From contig NZ_FUKN01000012.1 in assembly GCF_900163785.1 (NCBI RefSeq), positions 1 to 64,000 of the forward strand: a stretch of 64,000 bases of DNA, written 5' to 3'. The notes under the pieces were generated by a model that saw only the letters and a list, made by a program, of their open reading frames with translations, had not been told where the DNA came from and did no database searches. A program made the position numbers and the translations under genes. Within the stretch, counting starts at the first letter, position 1. Each line of letters opens with the position of its first letter. Shown piece after piece: positions 1-8,559 of this stretch. Origin of the DNA: Psychrobacter sp. JB385 (GTDB lineage Bacteria; Pseudomonadota; Gammaproteobacteria; Pseudomonadales; Moraxellaceae).

Positions 1-37
1 GTGGTTCGCCCATGTGAGAGTAGGTCATCGTCAGCTC
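1..37 (+). rRNA. rrf: 5S ribosomal RNA, 3' end only
   Basis: The first 37 bases match the 3' end of gammaproteobacterial 5S rRNA, including the helix segment GTGAGAGTAGGTCATCG. The 5' two thirds lie outside the window, so this is the last gene of an rRNA operon transcribed rightward. A strong terminator follows within 15 bases. Recognition is from memory of the 5S consensus. Confidence 0.85.
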
Positions 38-48
38 CTTATTCTGAC

Positions 49-84
49 TAGCCCCTTGATACTAACGTATCAGGGGGCTTTTCT
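49..84 (+). terminator. rRNA operon terminator
   Basis: A long GC-containing stem (AGCCCCTTGATAC pairing with GTATCAGGGGGCT, loop TAAC) is followed by TTTTCTTT. Its position directly after the 5S 3' end fits termination of the rRNA operon. Confidence 0.85.
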
Positions 85-516
85 TTGCGTGGCTGTTTCA
101 AGAATTCAAACACCCTACATATTAGGTTCTATTCAACGGACTTTGCAGCTACCTTCACGTTGATAGAAGCAAAAGCCCACATCATTATTCAGATAAGTGC
201 TTTATCTGCAACTTCTATAGGGCTTATTCTATATATTCCTATCTCTACAGCACTGTCTACCTTTATCTCTCTATCAAACCATCTACCTATTCAATGTCAC
301 TATCTAAGCAATGTTAACCAATTGACATAGACTGTATTCCTATATGGATATTGTTGGATTGAGCTATTAGTGCTAGATTCATAGAACTTAAAATAATCAG
401 TTTACTAGGACGACTCTTAGAAAATGGTTGATCTGCTATTCAATATCGATATTTTGATAATATAGTGAAAAATCACAATGGACTGCTTTGATAAACTTTA
501 TGAAAATAGGGAAATT
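85..516. other. Intergenic region after the rRNA operon
   Basis: About 430 AT-rich bases between the rRNA terminator and the peptidase start. One 81-codon frame exists (85-330), but it begins in the T tract of the terminator, lacks a ribosome binding site and resembles nothing I know. The peptidase promoter should lie in the last 150 bases; no clear -35/-10 pair was chosen. Confidence 0.5.
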
Positions 517-2046
517 ATGAATAAATTGGGTGTTTTTTCTTTGATTGGTGCAGCACTGATAATGGGCAACACTGCCAATGCCGCTAAACTATCTGCTGCT
601 TCTGCTGCCGAGTATGCTCAAGGTACTTATCCTGAGTACTTCGATCTCTTAAAGTTACCAAATGATGCAATCGTTCCAGCGGATGTGCGTAAAAACGTTG
701 AGTTTCTCGATGTCGCTTTTCGTAAGCGCGGCTTTGTCACAAAGCATTTAGAAAATGATGGTAAGCCCATGCTTTTTGCCGAGCAGCCAAACGCTGATCC
801 TAAACGCAAGACGGTGCTCTTTTACATGCATCTAGACGGTCAGCCAGTGGTCGCTGAGCAATGGGATCAAAAGGACCCGTGGATACCTGTACTTAAACAT
901 CGTGTCGCAGATGGTGAATGGGAAGAGATAGATTCCGCGAAACTGTTCAATGGTTCGGTCGATCCTGAGTGGCGTGTTTTTGGGCGCTCTTCTGCCGATG
1001 ACAAGGCACCAATCATGATGCTTTTGGCCACCATGGATGCCATAAAAGCTAGCGGTGCTGCTCAAGGTGTGAATGTAAAAGTAATACTGGATAGTGAGGA
1101 AGAAAAAGGATCGCCTTCAATCAATAAGGTCATGTCAGCTAATAAAGACCTATTGCGCTCAGACGTTATTGTTATTAACGATGGACCTATGCACGCAACC
1201 AATCAGCCGACACTGATTTTTGGTAATCGAGGCGCTGCTCAGGCGCGCCTGACAGTTTATGGTGCTAAAGTACCGTTACACAGTGGTCACTATGGTAATT
1301 ACTCGCCCAACCCTGCTCAGCGCTTGGCGACGCTGCTTGCCTCCATGAAGGGTGAGGATGGTCGTGTCACCATACCGGGGTACTATGATCGCGTGAAGCT
1401 CACCACTGCCGATCGCAAAATTATGGCTGCCGTTCCAGACGACGAAGCTGCGATACAAAAGCGTCTTGGTATCTCAAAGCCTGACAAAGTAGGGAACAAC
1501 TATCAAGAGGCAATGCAATATCCATCACTCAATGTTCGTGGAATGGCGTCGGCTGCTGTTGGTGATAAAGTCGCTACTATCGTGCCTGATATGGCTGTTG
1601 CCGAGTTGGATCTACGTACAACGCCAGAGTCCGATGCCAACTACCTTACCAAGCTTGTTGAGACGCATATTCAAAAACAAGGCTATTACTTAGTGACAGG
1701 CGAACCCACTGATGACGATAGAGCGCGCTTTGATAAGTTAGCAAGCTTTTCTTATCAGAGTAAAGGTGGTAACGCTGCGGCGACGCCGATGGATGCCCCT
1801 ATAGGCAAATGGGCGTACCAGTCGATGGTAGAGGCATTCGGCGCAAAACCTGCGCCAGTCCGTATTCGTATGATGGGCGGTACTGTGCCAACGGCGGAGA
1901 TTGTAGATGCTTTGCAGGTGCCATTCGTCATTGTGCCGCTAGTGAATGCTGACAATAATCAGCACGCTGCGAATGAAAATATGCGCATGGGCAATTATAT
2001 TAATGGCGTACGTACTCTTTATAGTTTAGTGACTAGTCCTTTATAA
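517..2046 (+). CDS. Secreted M20 family zinc metallopeptidase (dipeptidase/carboxypeptidase type)
   Basis: This 509-residue protein is predicted to be an exported di-zinc peptidase of the M20/M25/M40 family. I start it at 517, not at the in-frame ATG at 478, because AGGGA precedes 517 and a signal peptide then begins at residue 1 (hydrophobic core about 5-20, cleavage after ANA near 23). Metal and catalytic motifs occur in family order: MHLDGQP (His, and the Asp beside the active site), SSADDKAP (bridging Asp), DSEEEKGS (catalytic Glu and metal Glu), NDGP, the dimerisation-lid segment PLHSGHYG, and a late QHAANE (last metal His). Substrate specificity cannot be read. The gene sits between a true 5S rRNA end and a decayed 5S copy, which is unusual. 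Confidence 0.9.
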   Translation: MNKLGVFSLIGAALIMGNTANAAKLSAASAAEYAQGTYPEYFDLLKLPNDAIVPADVRKNVEFLDVAFRKRGFVTKHLENDGKPMLFAEQPNADPKRKTVLFYMHLDGQPVVAEQWDQKDPWIPVLKHRVADGEWEEIDSAKLFNGSVDPEWRVFGRSSADDKAPIMMLLATMDAIKASGAAQGVNVKVILDSEEEKGSPSINKVMSANKDLLRSDVIVINDGPMHATNQPTLIFGNRGAAQARLTVYGAKVPLHSGHYGNYSPNPAQRLATLLASMKGEDGRVTIPGYYDRVKLTTADRKIMAAVPDDEAAIQKRLGISKPDKVGNNYQEAMQYPSLNVRGMASAAVGDKVATIVPDMAVAELDLRTTPESDANYLTKLVETHIQKQGYYLVTGEPTDDDRARFDKLASFSYQSKGGNAAATPMDAPIGKWAYQSMVEAFGAKPAPVRIRMMGGTVPTAEIVDALQVPFVIVPLVNADNNQHAANENMRMGNYINGVRTLYSLVTSPL

Positions 2047-2082
2047 ATAGAGGTGAAATCGGACAGTAATGCCTATGGTTAA

Positions 2083-2199
2083 TTGACAATGACATTAGCA
2101 CAATGTTCCCACCTGATTTCTTCTTAAATGAGAAGGTAAAACATCGTAGCGCCAATTGTAGTGTGGTTCGCCTATGTGAGAGTAGGTCATCGTCAGCTC
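2083..2199 (+). pseudogene. Degenerate second copy of 5S rRNA
   Basis: The segment is collinear with a whole 5S rRNA. The 5' part (TTGACAATGACATTAGC) is heavily altered from the usual TTGGCGACCATAGC type. The middle keeps the CACCTGATT and TAGCGCC landmarks with many substitutions. The last 37 bases (2163-2199) match window positions 1-37 with one difference (C to T at 2172). The decayed 5' half argues that it no longer yields functional 5S. The 3' ends form a direct repeat about 2.16 kb apart around the peptidase gene. The 5' comparison rests on memory of the 5S consensus. Confidence 0.75.
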
Positions 2200-2212
2200 T
2201 CTATTCTAAAGT

Positions 2213-2250
2213 AAAAGCCCCCTTCGCTAATGCGGATGGGGCTTTTCTTT
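2213..2250 (+). terminator. Terminator after the decayed 5S copy
   Basis: AAAAGCCCC (2213-2221) pairs with GGGGCTTTT (2238-2246), and a further T-rich run follows. It occupies the same relative place as the terminator after the true 5S gene, so 5S and terminator were probably duplicated together. It can also end transcription of the peptidase gene. Confidence 0.8.
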
Positions 2251-2456
2251 GGCTCCAAATTAGGGTTTATCCAATTTGATTCGATAATTGCATTACTATG
2301 CATGTACTCACATGATTCTCACCTTTATTACAATGCAAATTCACTTTATTGAAATTGTTTTTAGAATATTATTTATACTATTATTTTTACTGGCAGTGAT
2401 ACAATATTTTATACTGTTGACTATTAGTTTATTTCTTAAATTAAATAGGGATTCAC

Positions 2457-3272
2457 ATGCCTGATAAATCTTTTCTAGAAAACTATTCTCTCTATAGAAA
2501 ATTTCGAATTGACGTGCTTCCAAGGGCATTGAATCAATGGCCTGTTGTAAGTATAAATATGTCCTGTCCAAAATGTAAGTCGAATCAGACCTTTGTTATG
2601 AATAACTATTATTGGGAAAATTTTGAATATCAGAATTATCCCTCCGAAGGTGTTAATGTTCGACTTGTATATCTCTGTACTCATTGTCAGGAATTTGAGC
2701 GTCTCTTCTATGTTAAGGCAGGCGATGATAAGCAGGGTGCATGGTATATGAAAATAGGACAATTTCCTGCTTGGGAAGTGTCTGGTGATGCCAATGTTGA
2801 ACTTCTTCTTGGCAAGCATGCTGGTTACTACAAGAAGGGTTTAATTTGTGAGTCCCAAGGCTATGGTATTGGGGCCTTTGGCTATTACCGACGAATAGTT
2901 GAAGAAGTAATTGATGAATTGCTCGAAGAAATAGCTGATCTTCTATCTGGTCAAGAACTTGCTGCATATCAAGTTGCACTTGAGAAAACGAAAACAACAA
3001 TTGTGACTGCTGACAAAATAGTGATTGTAAAAGACCTTTTACCAGCGATATTGCGTCCTGATGGAATGAATCCTTTGTCTGCACTACATTCAACTTTAAG
3101 CCAAGGTTTACACGCAGAATCAGATGAAGATTGCTTAGATTTAGCAGAGAACTGTAGAGAAATATTAGTCTTCTTGGTAAATCAAGTTGCAGCTAGTAAA
3201 CAAACAGCAAAGTCATTCACTGCAAGTATGAGAAAACTATTGGATAAAAAATCAGAGAAGAATAATTCATAG
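2457..3272 (+). CDS. Zinc-ribbon protein with DUF4145-like helical domain
   Basis: A 271-residue soluble protein. Two CxxC knuckles, CPKC (37-40) and CTHC (74-77), form a probable zinc ribbon. The C-terminal half from about residue 125 is helical and resembles DUF4145, including a YYRRIVEEVIDELLEE helix and a late LHAESDEDCLDLAENC segment. DUF4145 proteins are often found alone or in restriction and defence neighbourhoods, but no catalytic role is known. It is the first gene of an AT-rich island following the decayed 5S copy, 111 bases ahead of two other unrecognised genes. Domain assignment is by eye and moderate; function is unknown. Confidence 0.65.
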   Translation: MPDKSFLENYSLYRKFRIDVLPRALNQWPVVSINMSCPKCKSNQTFVMNNYYWENFEYQNYPSEGVNVRLVYLCTHCQEFERLFYVKAGDDKQGAWYMKIGQFPAWEVSGDANVELLLGKHAGYYKKGLICESQGYGIGAFGYYRRIVEEVIDELLEEIADLLSGQELAAYQVALEKTKTTIVTADKIVIVKDLLPAILRPDGMNPLSALHSTLSQGLHAESDEDCLDLAENCREILVFLVNQVAASKQTAKSFTASMRKLLDKKSEKNNS

Positions 3273-3383
3273 GTGTATACTATTTAACCGATATAACCTC
3301 TAGATTTATTTGTCATTGTATTGAAAATTAAATATATTTTTCTTAAAAAGTGTACATAATCTTACTGGAGAGGACTAATAAAG

Positions 3384-3995
3384 ATGCCATTTAATGATCT
3401 AATGACTGACACTGTAAACTTGTTAAAAAAGAATGGGGAAGTAATTTCAAATATTAGTTCAAGTGTGCAGAAGAATAAAATCTTTATCCAACGCTCTGAT
3501 ATTCTTATAGAGACAGGCGATTTAATTCAGCGTTCAATGAGTAATGGAGCAGAAGAAACATACAAGGTTATTGATCCAGGCTTTCATGAGAGATTTCATA
3601 GTATTCCTGCTGGCTACCAAATGGATGTGATTAAACTGGGTCTTCCGGAAGCCGAAGTTGCCGTTCAGAAAGCTGCCGTTCAGCATATTACTTATAACAT
3701 CTCTGGAGTAAACAATCGTTTTAACCAAAACTCAATAGATAACTCTGTAAATATTGTGAATTCGAATTCAGAGATTCAAGAGAATATATCTGCTTTGCGC
3801 GATGAAATTGATAGACTCAACCTTTCTAAAGAAGAGCAACTGGCATCATATGAAGTTATCGACGCAGTTGAAACTCAATTCGAAGGTGGTAAGCCAAGTA
3901 AAGCGATTGTGCGGATGCTTTTAAATGGACTACCTAATGCAGGAAGTATTGCTACAATCAGTTCCTTCTTCCTTTCTTTATTGGATAAATTATGA
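3384..3995 (+). CDS. Hypothetical protein of the accessory island
   Basis: A 203-residue protein with no signal peptide; one hydrophobic stretch lies near the C terminus (SIATISSFFLSLL, about 187-199). The N-terminal part (residues 10-90) looks beta-rich, with a conserved-looking stretch NGAEETYKVIDPGFHERFH. A polar central segment (NISGVNNRFNQNS) leads to a short predicted coiled coil (about 128-150). I do not recognise a named family. The stop overlaps the next start by four bases (ATGA), so the two proteins are translationally coupled and probably act together. Start chosen at the ATG after GGAGAGGA. Confidence 0.65.
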   Translation: MPFNDLMTDTVNLLKKNGEVISNISSSVQKNKIFIQRSDILIETGDLIQRSMSNGAEETYKVIDPGFHERFHSIPAGYQMDVIKLGLPEAEVAVQKAAVQHITYNISGVNNRFNQNSIDNSVNIVNSNSEIQENISALRDEIDRLNLSKEEQLASYEVIDAVETQFEGGKPSKAIVRMLLNGLPNAGSIATISSFFLSLLDKL

Positions 3996-4342
3996 AATTA
4001 GATGATTTCGTTGCAGAAACCTTAAAGCAGATTATTAAAGGAGTGGTGGTAGCGCAGGAGTATGGTCAGACTCAAAATGCGAATATAAACCCTATCACAG
4101 CTGTATTTCAGAATCCTGCTGAAGGGCAAACGTTTTGCCAAGAGACTGGAGTTTTATTACAAAGAATAGGGTTCGATATAGCAGTTACAGTAAATGAATC
4201 GCAAACTTTGGCAAATGATGGAGAGTCTGTAGGCTCTATATCTGTATCTTCAATAAGTTCAAATAGTTCGCAGAATAGCTCAGTAAGTAGAGTTCAATTT
4301 GAAGTTCCGATACTATTACCCACAACTGGCAAGAAAAGATAG
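3992..4342 (+). CDS. Small trypco2-like protein
   Basis: A 116-residue protein coupled by an ATGA overlap to the gene before it. Order: an N-terminal helix (KLDDFVAETLKQIIKGVVVA), a strand with the pattern GFDIAVTVNES (65-75), a serine-rich loop, and a final strand VQFEVPILLP. This two-strand-plus-loop layout resembles the trypco2 family, described computationally as co-occurring with trypsin-like proteases and other conflict-system effectors. No trypsin-like gene is visible here, and the match is by eye. It could be an adaptor for the preceding protein, but that is inference. Confidence 0.55.
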   Translation: MKLDDFVAETLKQIIKGVVVAQEYGQTQNANINPITAVFQNPAEGQTFCQETGVLLQRIGFDIAVTVNESQTLANDGESVGSISVSSISSNSSQNSSVSRVQFEVPILLPTTGKKR

Positions 4343-4467
4343 CCAATTAATTAACGCAGCTGTGAAACTTTCGCTACGTTAGAGTTTCATTGTTTAACAG
4401 GGACTAAAGCTTAAACTATCTTGCTAAATTTTAAGACTTTAACTAGTGAAAACGAAGTACCTATTCC

Positions 4468-4728
4468 TCAAAACAACTCACCCACCTCAAACTCTTCTTC
4501 AAAATCAAACCCTAATTGCTCACCTTTACGCTGTCTCATCTGCTCAATACGCTGTTTACGCCCTGCGATGAGCCGCAATACCTCACGGCGCTCCTCTGTA
4601 CTCATACTTAACCACAATTGACGCTCAGGACGACTGCGCAAGCAACCAAAGCAATACCCTTTTTTATTGCTTTGACAGATACCGACACAAGGGTTGTCTA
4701 TGTCGAACAGCTCAAATTGTGGATTCAT
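4468..4728 (-). CDS. DUF1289 family small cysteine-rich protein
   Basis: An 86-residue protein. I use the ATG at 4728, preceded by GGAG at 7-base spacing; upstream in-frame codons have no family similarity. The core NPCVGICQ...GYCFGCLRS...WLSMSTEER is the DUF1289 signature, with four cysteines that probably bind metal. The function of DUF1289 proteins is not established. The tail is acidic (FDFEEEFEVGELF). It is convergent with the accessory island and divergent from yqiA. Confidence 0.85.
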   Translation of the reverse strand: MNPQFELFDIDNPCVGICQSNKKGYCFGCLRSRPERQLWLSMSTEERREVLRLIAGRKQRIEQMRQRKGEQLGFDFEEEFEVGELF

Positions 4729-4914
4729 GGCGGCTCCATTGCTATTACGGTCATTCCTTTGACTGGCGCAAACTATTGTCACAGCCCTATTATGTCGCAA
4801 ATAGTGAATAATAGTGTGCCGTTTTATTGTTACTATGTTTATAGGGCGAGTGTTATGCTGAATGTCATATTTAATATAAAACAATCACAATAAATCGAAT
4901 AAGCGAGATGATAT

Positions 4915-5589
4915 ATGAACCTCATTTATATTCATGGATTGGACAGCGATGCCAATTCTACCAAAGGTAGGCTATTAGAAGAATATTGCAAGCAGTATTA
5001 TCCTGATATCACCGTATTACGTCCTGATTTGAATCAAGCGCCTGAGCACGTTTTTGAGCACATACTGTCATTAATACAAGATGCTGATAATAAAATCGAG
5101 AACATTGAAGAAAATGCGCTTGCGTCTAACAATACTGTATTAATAGGCAGCTCATTAGGCGGTTATTTCTCTACCTTAATCAGTAACCATACTGGTTGCC
5201 CAGCGCTATTATTAAATCCCAGTACGCAGCCTCACCTCACACTACAACGATTTGCCCATGAAGCTATGTCAGGTAATGAGGATAAAGATACATCGTTCGA
5301 TGATTATGTTTTGCATTCGACGTCAGGCGGCTGGGATATTACCAATGCTGATTTACAATGGTTTGCGGATCATCCGTTATCGACGGTGACTCATCCAGAC
5401 AAAGTGGCGGTACTGATTAAAGAAGGCGATGAATTATTAAACCCTGAGTTGGCCAAAACCTTTTATCAAGAGCAAGGCGCGACAGTGACGGTGCAAGCGG
5501 GCGGTGATCATAGATTCAGTGATTTTGGTGAGCAATTACCGATGGTACTTAAGTTGATACAGCAGTTGGTTGAAAAATGCATCAAATAA
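4915..5589 (+). CDS. yqiA: YqiA-like alpha/beta hydrolase (esterase)
   Basis: A 224-residue member of the YqiA/YcfP branch of alpha/beta hydrolases. It opens with the family motif LIYIHGLDSDANSTKG (oxyanion region), has the nucleophile elbow GSSLGG near residue 81, and a late GGDHRF that supplies the catalytic His. It lacks a signal peptide, so it is cytoplasmic. The E. coli relative is a carboxyl-ester hydrolase of short to medium chain substrates and also lies just before parE, so the gene order supports the call. A 60-residue lid-like region (127-180) follows the elbow. Confidence 0.88.
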   Translation: MNLIYIHGLDSDANSTKGRLLEEYCKQYYPDITVLRPDLNQAPEHVFEHILSLIQDADNKIENIEENALASNNTVLIGSSLGGYFSTLISNHTGCPALLLNPSTQPHLTLQRFAHEAMSGNEDKDTSFDDYVLHSTSGGWDITNADLQWFADHPLSTVTHPDKVAVLIKEGDELLNPELAKTFYQEQGATVTVQAGGDHRFSDFGEQLPMVLKLIQQLVEKCIK

Positions 5590-5649
5590 ATAGACGACAT
5601 TATGTGACGTGCGCGACCGACTATTACCATTAAGGTCGCTATTTTTCGT

Positions 5650-5655
5650 TATAAT
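5650..5655 (+). promoter_or_regulatory. Candidate -10 box of parE
   Basis: A perfect TATAAT lies 45 bases ahead of the parE start in the 110-base gap after yqiA. The expected -35 region (about 5627-5632) is poor, so this is a possible, not a proven, promoter. Confidence 0.35.
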
Positions 5656-5699
5656 GGTTCCATAGAATCAATCGCACATGAACAATTAAGGATGCATTT

Positions 5700-7586
5700 G
5701 TGAGTCAATATAATGCGCAATCGTTAGAAGTTTTAGAAGGGCTTGAGCCAGTACGTCGTCGTCCCGGTATGTATACCGATACCACACGCCCAAACCATCT
5801 AGCGCAAGAGGTCATTGATAACTCAGTCGATGAAGCATTGGCGGGTTATGCCAAAACCATCAAAGTTCAGCTGCATAGCGATGGTTCGCTGTCAGTGGAG
5901 GATGATGGGCGCGGTATGCCGACCGATATTCACCCTGAGTTTAATCAATCCGGTATTGAGCTGATTTTGACCCGTTTGCATGCGGGTGGTAAGTTTTCGA
6001 CCTCTAACTATGAGGTGTCAGGTGGTTTACATGGTGTAGGTATCTCTGTCGTCAATGCACTATCGACACGTGTCGAAGTCACCGTATGGCGTGACAGCAC
6101 CCAGTTTGATATGGCGTTTGAAAACGGCGCACCCGTGACGCCATTGACCGAGGCGGTCAGCTCAAACAAACGTAAGCGCGGTACCAGAGTGCATTTTTGG
6201 GCCGATGGTAGCTTCTTTGATACGCCCAAATTTAATGTCAAACAGCTTAAGCACAATCTCAAAGCCAAAGCCGTTTTGGCGGCTGGACTGACGATTGAGT
6301 TTGTGGATGATATCAATGATGAAAAAGTCGTTTGGCAGTTTACTGATGGCGTGGTTGAGTATCTAAACGAGCAGTTAGATGGGCTTGAGACATTACCGCA
6401 AGCGCCGTTTTATTATAATCATGAAGCAAAAAATGGCGCGCGCGCAGGCATTACCTTTGCATTGTCTTGGTTGCCTGAGGGTGGCACACCGATTCAAGAA
6501 AGCTATGTGAACTTGATTCCGACCGCGCAAGGTGGCACGCACGTCAATGGGCTACGCACGGGTATTTTAGAAGCCTTACGCGAGTTTTGTGATATTCATA
6601 ACTTGCTACCGCGCAGTGTGAAATTGACGGCAGAAGATGTGTGGGATGGGGTCAATTATATCTTGTCGCTGAAGTTCTCAGAGCCGCAGTTTTCTGGTCA
6701 AACCAAAGAGCGCCTGTCCAGCCGTGAAGCAGCTGGCGCGGTACAGACCTTGGCAAAAGATGCCTTTAGTTTGTGGCTCAACCAACATGCTGATATGGGG
6801 ACACAAATTGCCGAGCTGGCGATTAACAAAGCAGGTCGTCGTCTAAAGTCCGCCAAAAAAGTGGCCCGTAAAAAAATCACTCAAGGACCTGCATTGCCAG
6901 GTAAGTTAGCAGATTGTCGTGGTGATCTGCGTGATGGTGCGGAACTGTTCTTAGTAGAGGGTGACTCGGCAGGCGGCAGTGCCAAGCAAGCACGTGATCG
7001 TCATTATCAGGCCATATTGCCCCTGCGTGGTAAGATTCTTAATACGTGGGAAGTCTCGTCAGATACGGTGTTGTCTAGCCAAGAAATTCACGATATTGCG
7101 ATTGCGATCGGTGTTGACCCTGCCTCTGATGATTTGTCAGAGCTGCGCTACGACAAAGTTTGTATCTTAGCCGATGCTGACTCTGATGGCTTGCATATTG
7201 CCACGCTGATTTGCGCGTTATTCGTCAAGCATTTCCCAGCCCTCGTCGATGCTGGTCACTTATTTGTCGCCATGCCACCGTTGTACCGAGTAGATGTGGG
7301 TAAAGAGGTGCATTATGCACTAGATGAGTCTGAGCTTGAGCAGATTTTGGCAAACGTACCGGGCAATAAAAAAGCGCAAATCACGCGCTTTAAAGGGCTT
7401 GGTGAGATGAGTGCCGAGCAGTTACGTGAGACCACCATGAACCGTGATACACGGCGTTTGGTTCAGTTAGACATGGACGATATGGTGTTAACTAATGGCA
7501 TTATGGATATGCTATTAGCGAAAAAACGCGCCGCTGATCGTAAGTCATGGCTTGAAAACAAAGGCAACCTAGCGGATATCTCGTAA
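5700..7586 (+). CDS. parE: DNA topoisomerase IV subunit B
   Basis: A 628-residue ATPase subunit of topoisomerase IV, which decatenates daughter chromosomes together with ParC. The GHKL ATPase fold is shown by EVIDNSVDEAL, DDGRGMPTDIH and the GGLHGVGISVVNAL lid. The transducer domain follows, then the Toprim domain with LVEGDSAGGSAKQARDR and DADSDGLHI, the metal-binding acidic residues. The C terminus ends with the FKGLGEMSAEQLRETTM segment. The length (about 630) and direct neighbour yqiA identify ParE, not GyrB, which is about 800 residues in this group. The start is GTG with AAGGA nine bases upstream. parC is not in the window. Confidence 0.96.
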   Translation: MSQYNAQSLEVLEGLEPVRRRPGMYTDTTRPNHLAQEVIDNSVDEALAGYAKTIKVQLHSDGSLSVEDDGRGMPTDIHPEFNQSGIELILTRLHAGGKFSTSNYEVSGGLHGVGISVVNALSTRVEVTVWRDSTQFDMAFENGAPVTPLTEAVSSNKRKRGTRVHFWADGSFFDTPKFNVKQLKHNLKAKAVLAAGLTIEFVDDINDEKVVWQFTDGVVEYLNEQLDGLETLPQAPFYYNHEAKNGARAGITFALSWLPEGGTPIQESYVNLIPTAQGGTHVNGLRTGILEALREFCDIHNLLPRSVKLTAEDVWDGVNYILSLKFSEPQFSGQTKERLSSREAAGAVQTLAKDAFSLWLNQHADMGTQIAELAINKAGRRLKSAKKVARKKITQGPALPGKLADCRGDLRDGAELFLVEGDSAGGSAKQARDRHYQAILPLRGKILNTWEVSSDTVLSSQEIHDIAIAIGVDPASDDLSELRYDKVCILADADSDGLHIATLICALFVKHFPALVDAGHLFVAMPPLYRVDVGKEVHYALDESELEQILANVPGNKKAQITRFKGLGEMSAEQLRETTMNRDTRRLVQLDMDDMVLTNGIMDMLLAKKRAADRKSWLENKGNLADIS

Positions 7587-7747
7587 GTACGGTGAGAGAA
7601 CTGTTTATCATTCGCTTATGACTGGTAGGTATTGATTGCTTTGACCTATCCGTCGATAAGCGAGTGAATCATAAAACCTATAAAATTCAACTTAGTAGCC
7701 TAGGCTTGATGATATGATACAGTTATCTTTTACTATATGGTGCCATC

Positions 7748-8413
7748 ATGACATCAAAGGTTTTGAAACGTTCTAAAGTATTGCCGAAGCTCAGTAGAGC
7801 GCAGTTGGGCGATAAAATCCCCAAACGTGGGGGTAAAGTGACACCCGTGGTCGCGTCTGCCTTAATAAAAATGGCCGGCTGGCGCAATGTGGGTAAGATT
7901 CCAAATATTCCGCAAGCGGTAGTCTTGGCGCTTCCTCATACCTCTAACGTCGATGGTATGTATGCAATTCCATGCTTGTTTGCCTTGGATTTGAACATAA
8001 GTATTATGGCGAAGCATACCTTGTTTAAAATACCTGTATTTGCTCAGCTTTTACATTGGGTAGGGGTCATTCCTATCAATCGAGGCAAGAAAGGGTCGGT
8101 ATTGCAGGCAAGTATTGATAAGTTCAAAACAGGTAAACCGCTGTTTTTAGGATTGGCACCAGAAGGCACGCGCCAATATACTGAAAACTGGAAAACAGGG
8201 TTTTACTATTTGGCAGTTGGTGCGGGCGTGCCTATTTTACCAGTGGCACTGGACTACAACACCAAAGAAGTTCGTTTTTTATCGCCTATTTACCCTAGTG
8301 GCGATATCGATGCCGACCTACCAAAAATTTATGCTCAATATAAAGGAGTGATGCCCAAGCATCCTGAGCGTTTATCGAAGCCGCTACAAGATATGAATAA
8401 CTCGCCTGATTAA
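7748..8413 (+). CDS. PlsC-like acyltransferase
   Basis: A 221-residue member of the 1-acyl-glycerol-3-phosphate acyltransferase superfamily. It has motif I HTSNVD (H-x4-D, residues about 63-68), motif II in VIPINRGKKG, and motif III APEGTR. It probably transfers an acyl chain to a lysophospholipid or similar acceptor at the inner face of the membrane. It is shorter than typical PlsC (about 240-250) and has a basic N terminus without a clear membrane helix. The substrate is not determined by the motifs. A terminator separates it from the convergent oxidoreductase gene. Confidence 0.85.
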   Translation: MTSKVLKRSKVLPKLSRAQLGDKIPKRGGKVTPVVASALIKMAGWRNVGKIPNIPQAVVLALPHTSNVDGMYAIPCLFALDLNISIMAKHTLFKIPVFAQLLHWVGVIPINRGKKGSVLQASIDKFKTGKPLFLGLAPEGTRQYTENWKTGFYYLAVGAGVPILPVALDYNTKEVRFLSPIYPSGDIDADLPKIYAQYKGVMPKHPERLSKPLQDMNNSPD

Positions 8414-8480
8414 AGAATGCCTATGGCGTTTCATGGCAGTGACGATATAGCTGTGAATGGCTTATTATCCAATCAGTAAA

Positions 8481-8515
8481 AAAAGCCCTTGATATCATAA
8501 GATCAAGGGATTTTT
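8481..8515 (+). terminator. Terminator after the acyltransferase gene
   Basis: CCCTTGAT (8486-8493) pairs with ATCAAGGG (8502-8509), followed by a T run; an A run on the other side means it may work in both directions between two convergent genes. Confidence 0.8.
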
Positions 8516-8559
8516 ATTAGATGCGCTTCGTGTTGATTGTCACAACTTTGGCAACTTGC

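Noticed and set aside
85..330. 81-codon frame after the rRNA terminator
   Set aside because: It begins in the terminator T tract, has no binding site, odd composition and no family resemblance.
4421..4893. Plus-strand frames opposite the DUF1289 gene
   Set aside because: They are antisense to a gene with a clear domain signature and binding site, and have no features of their own.
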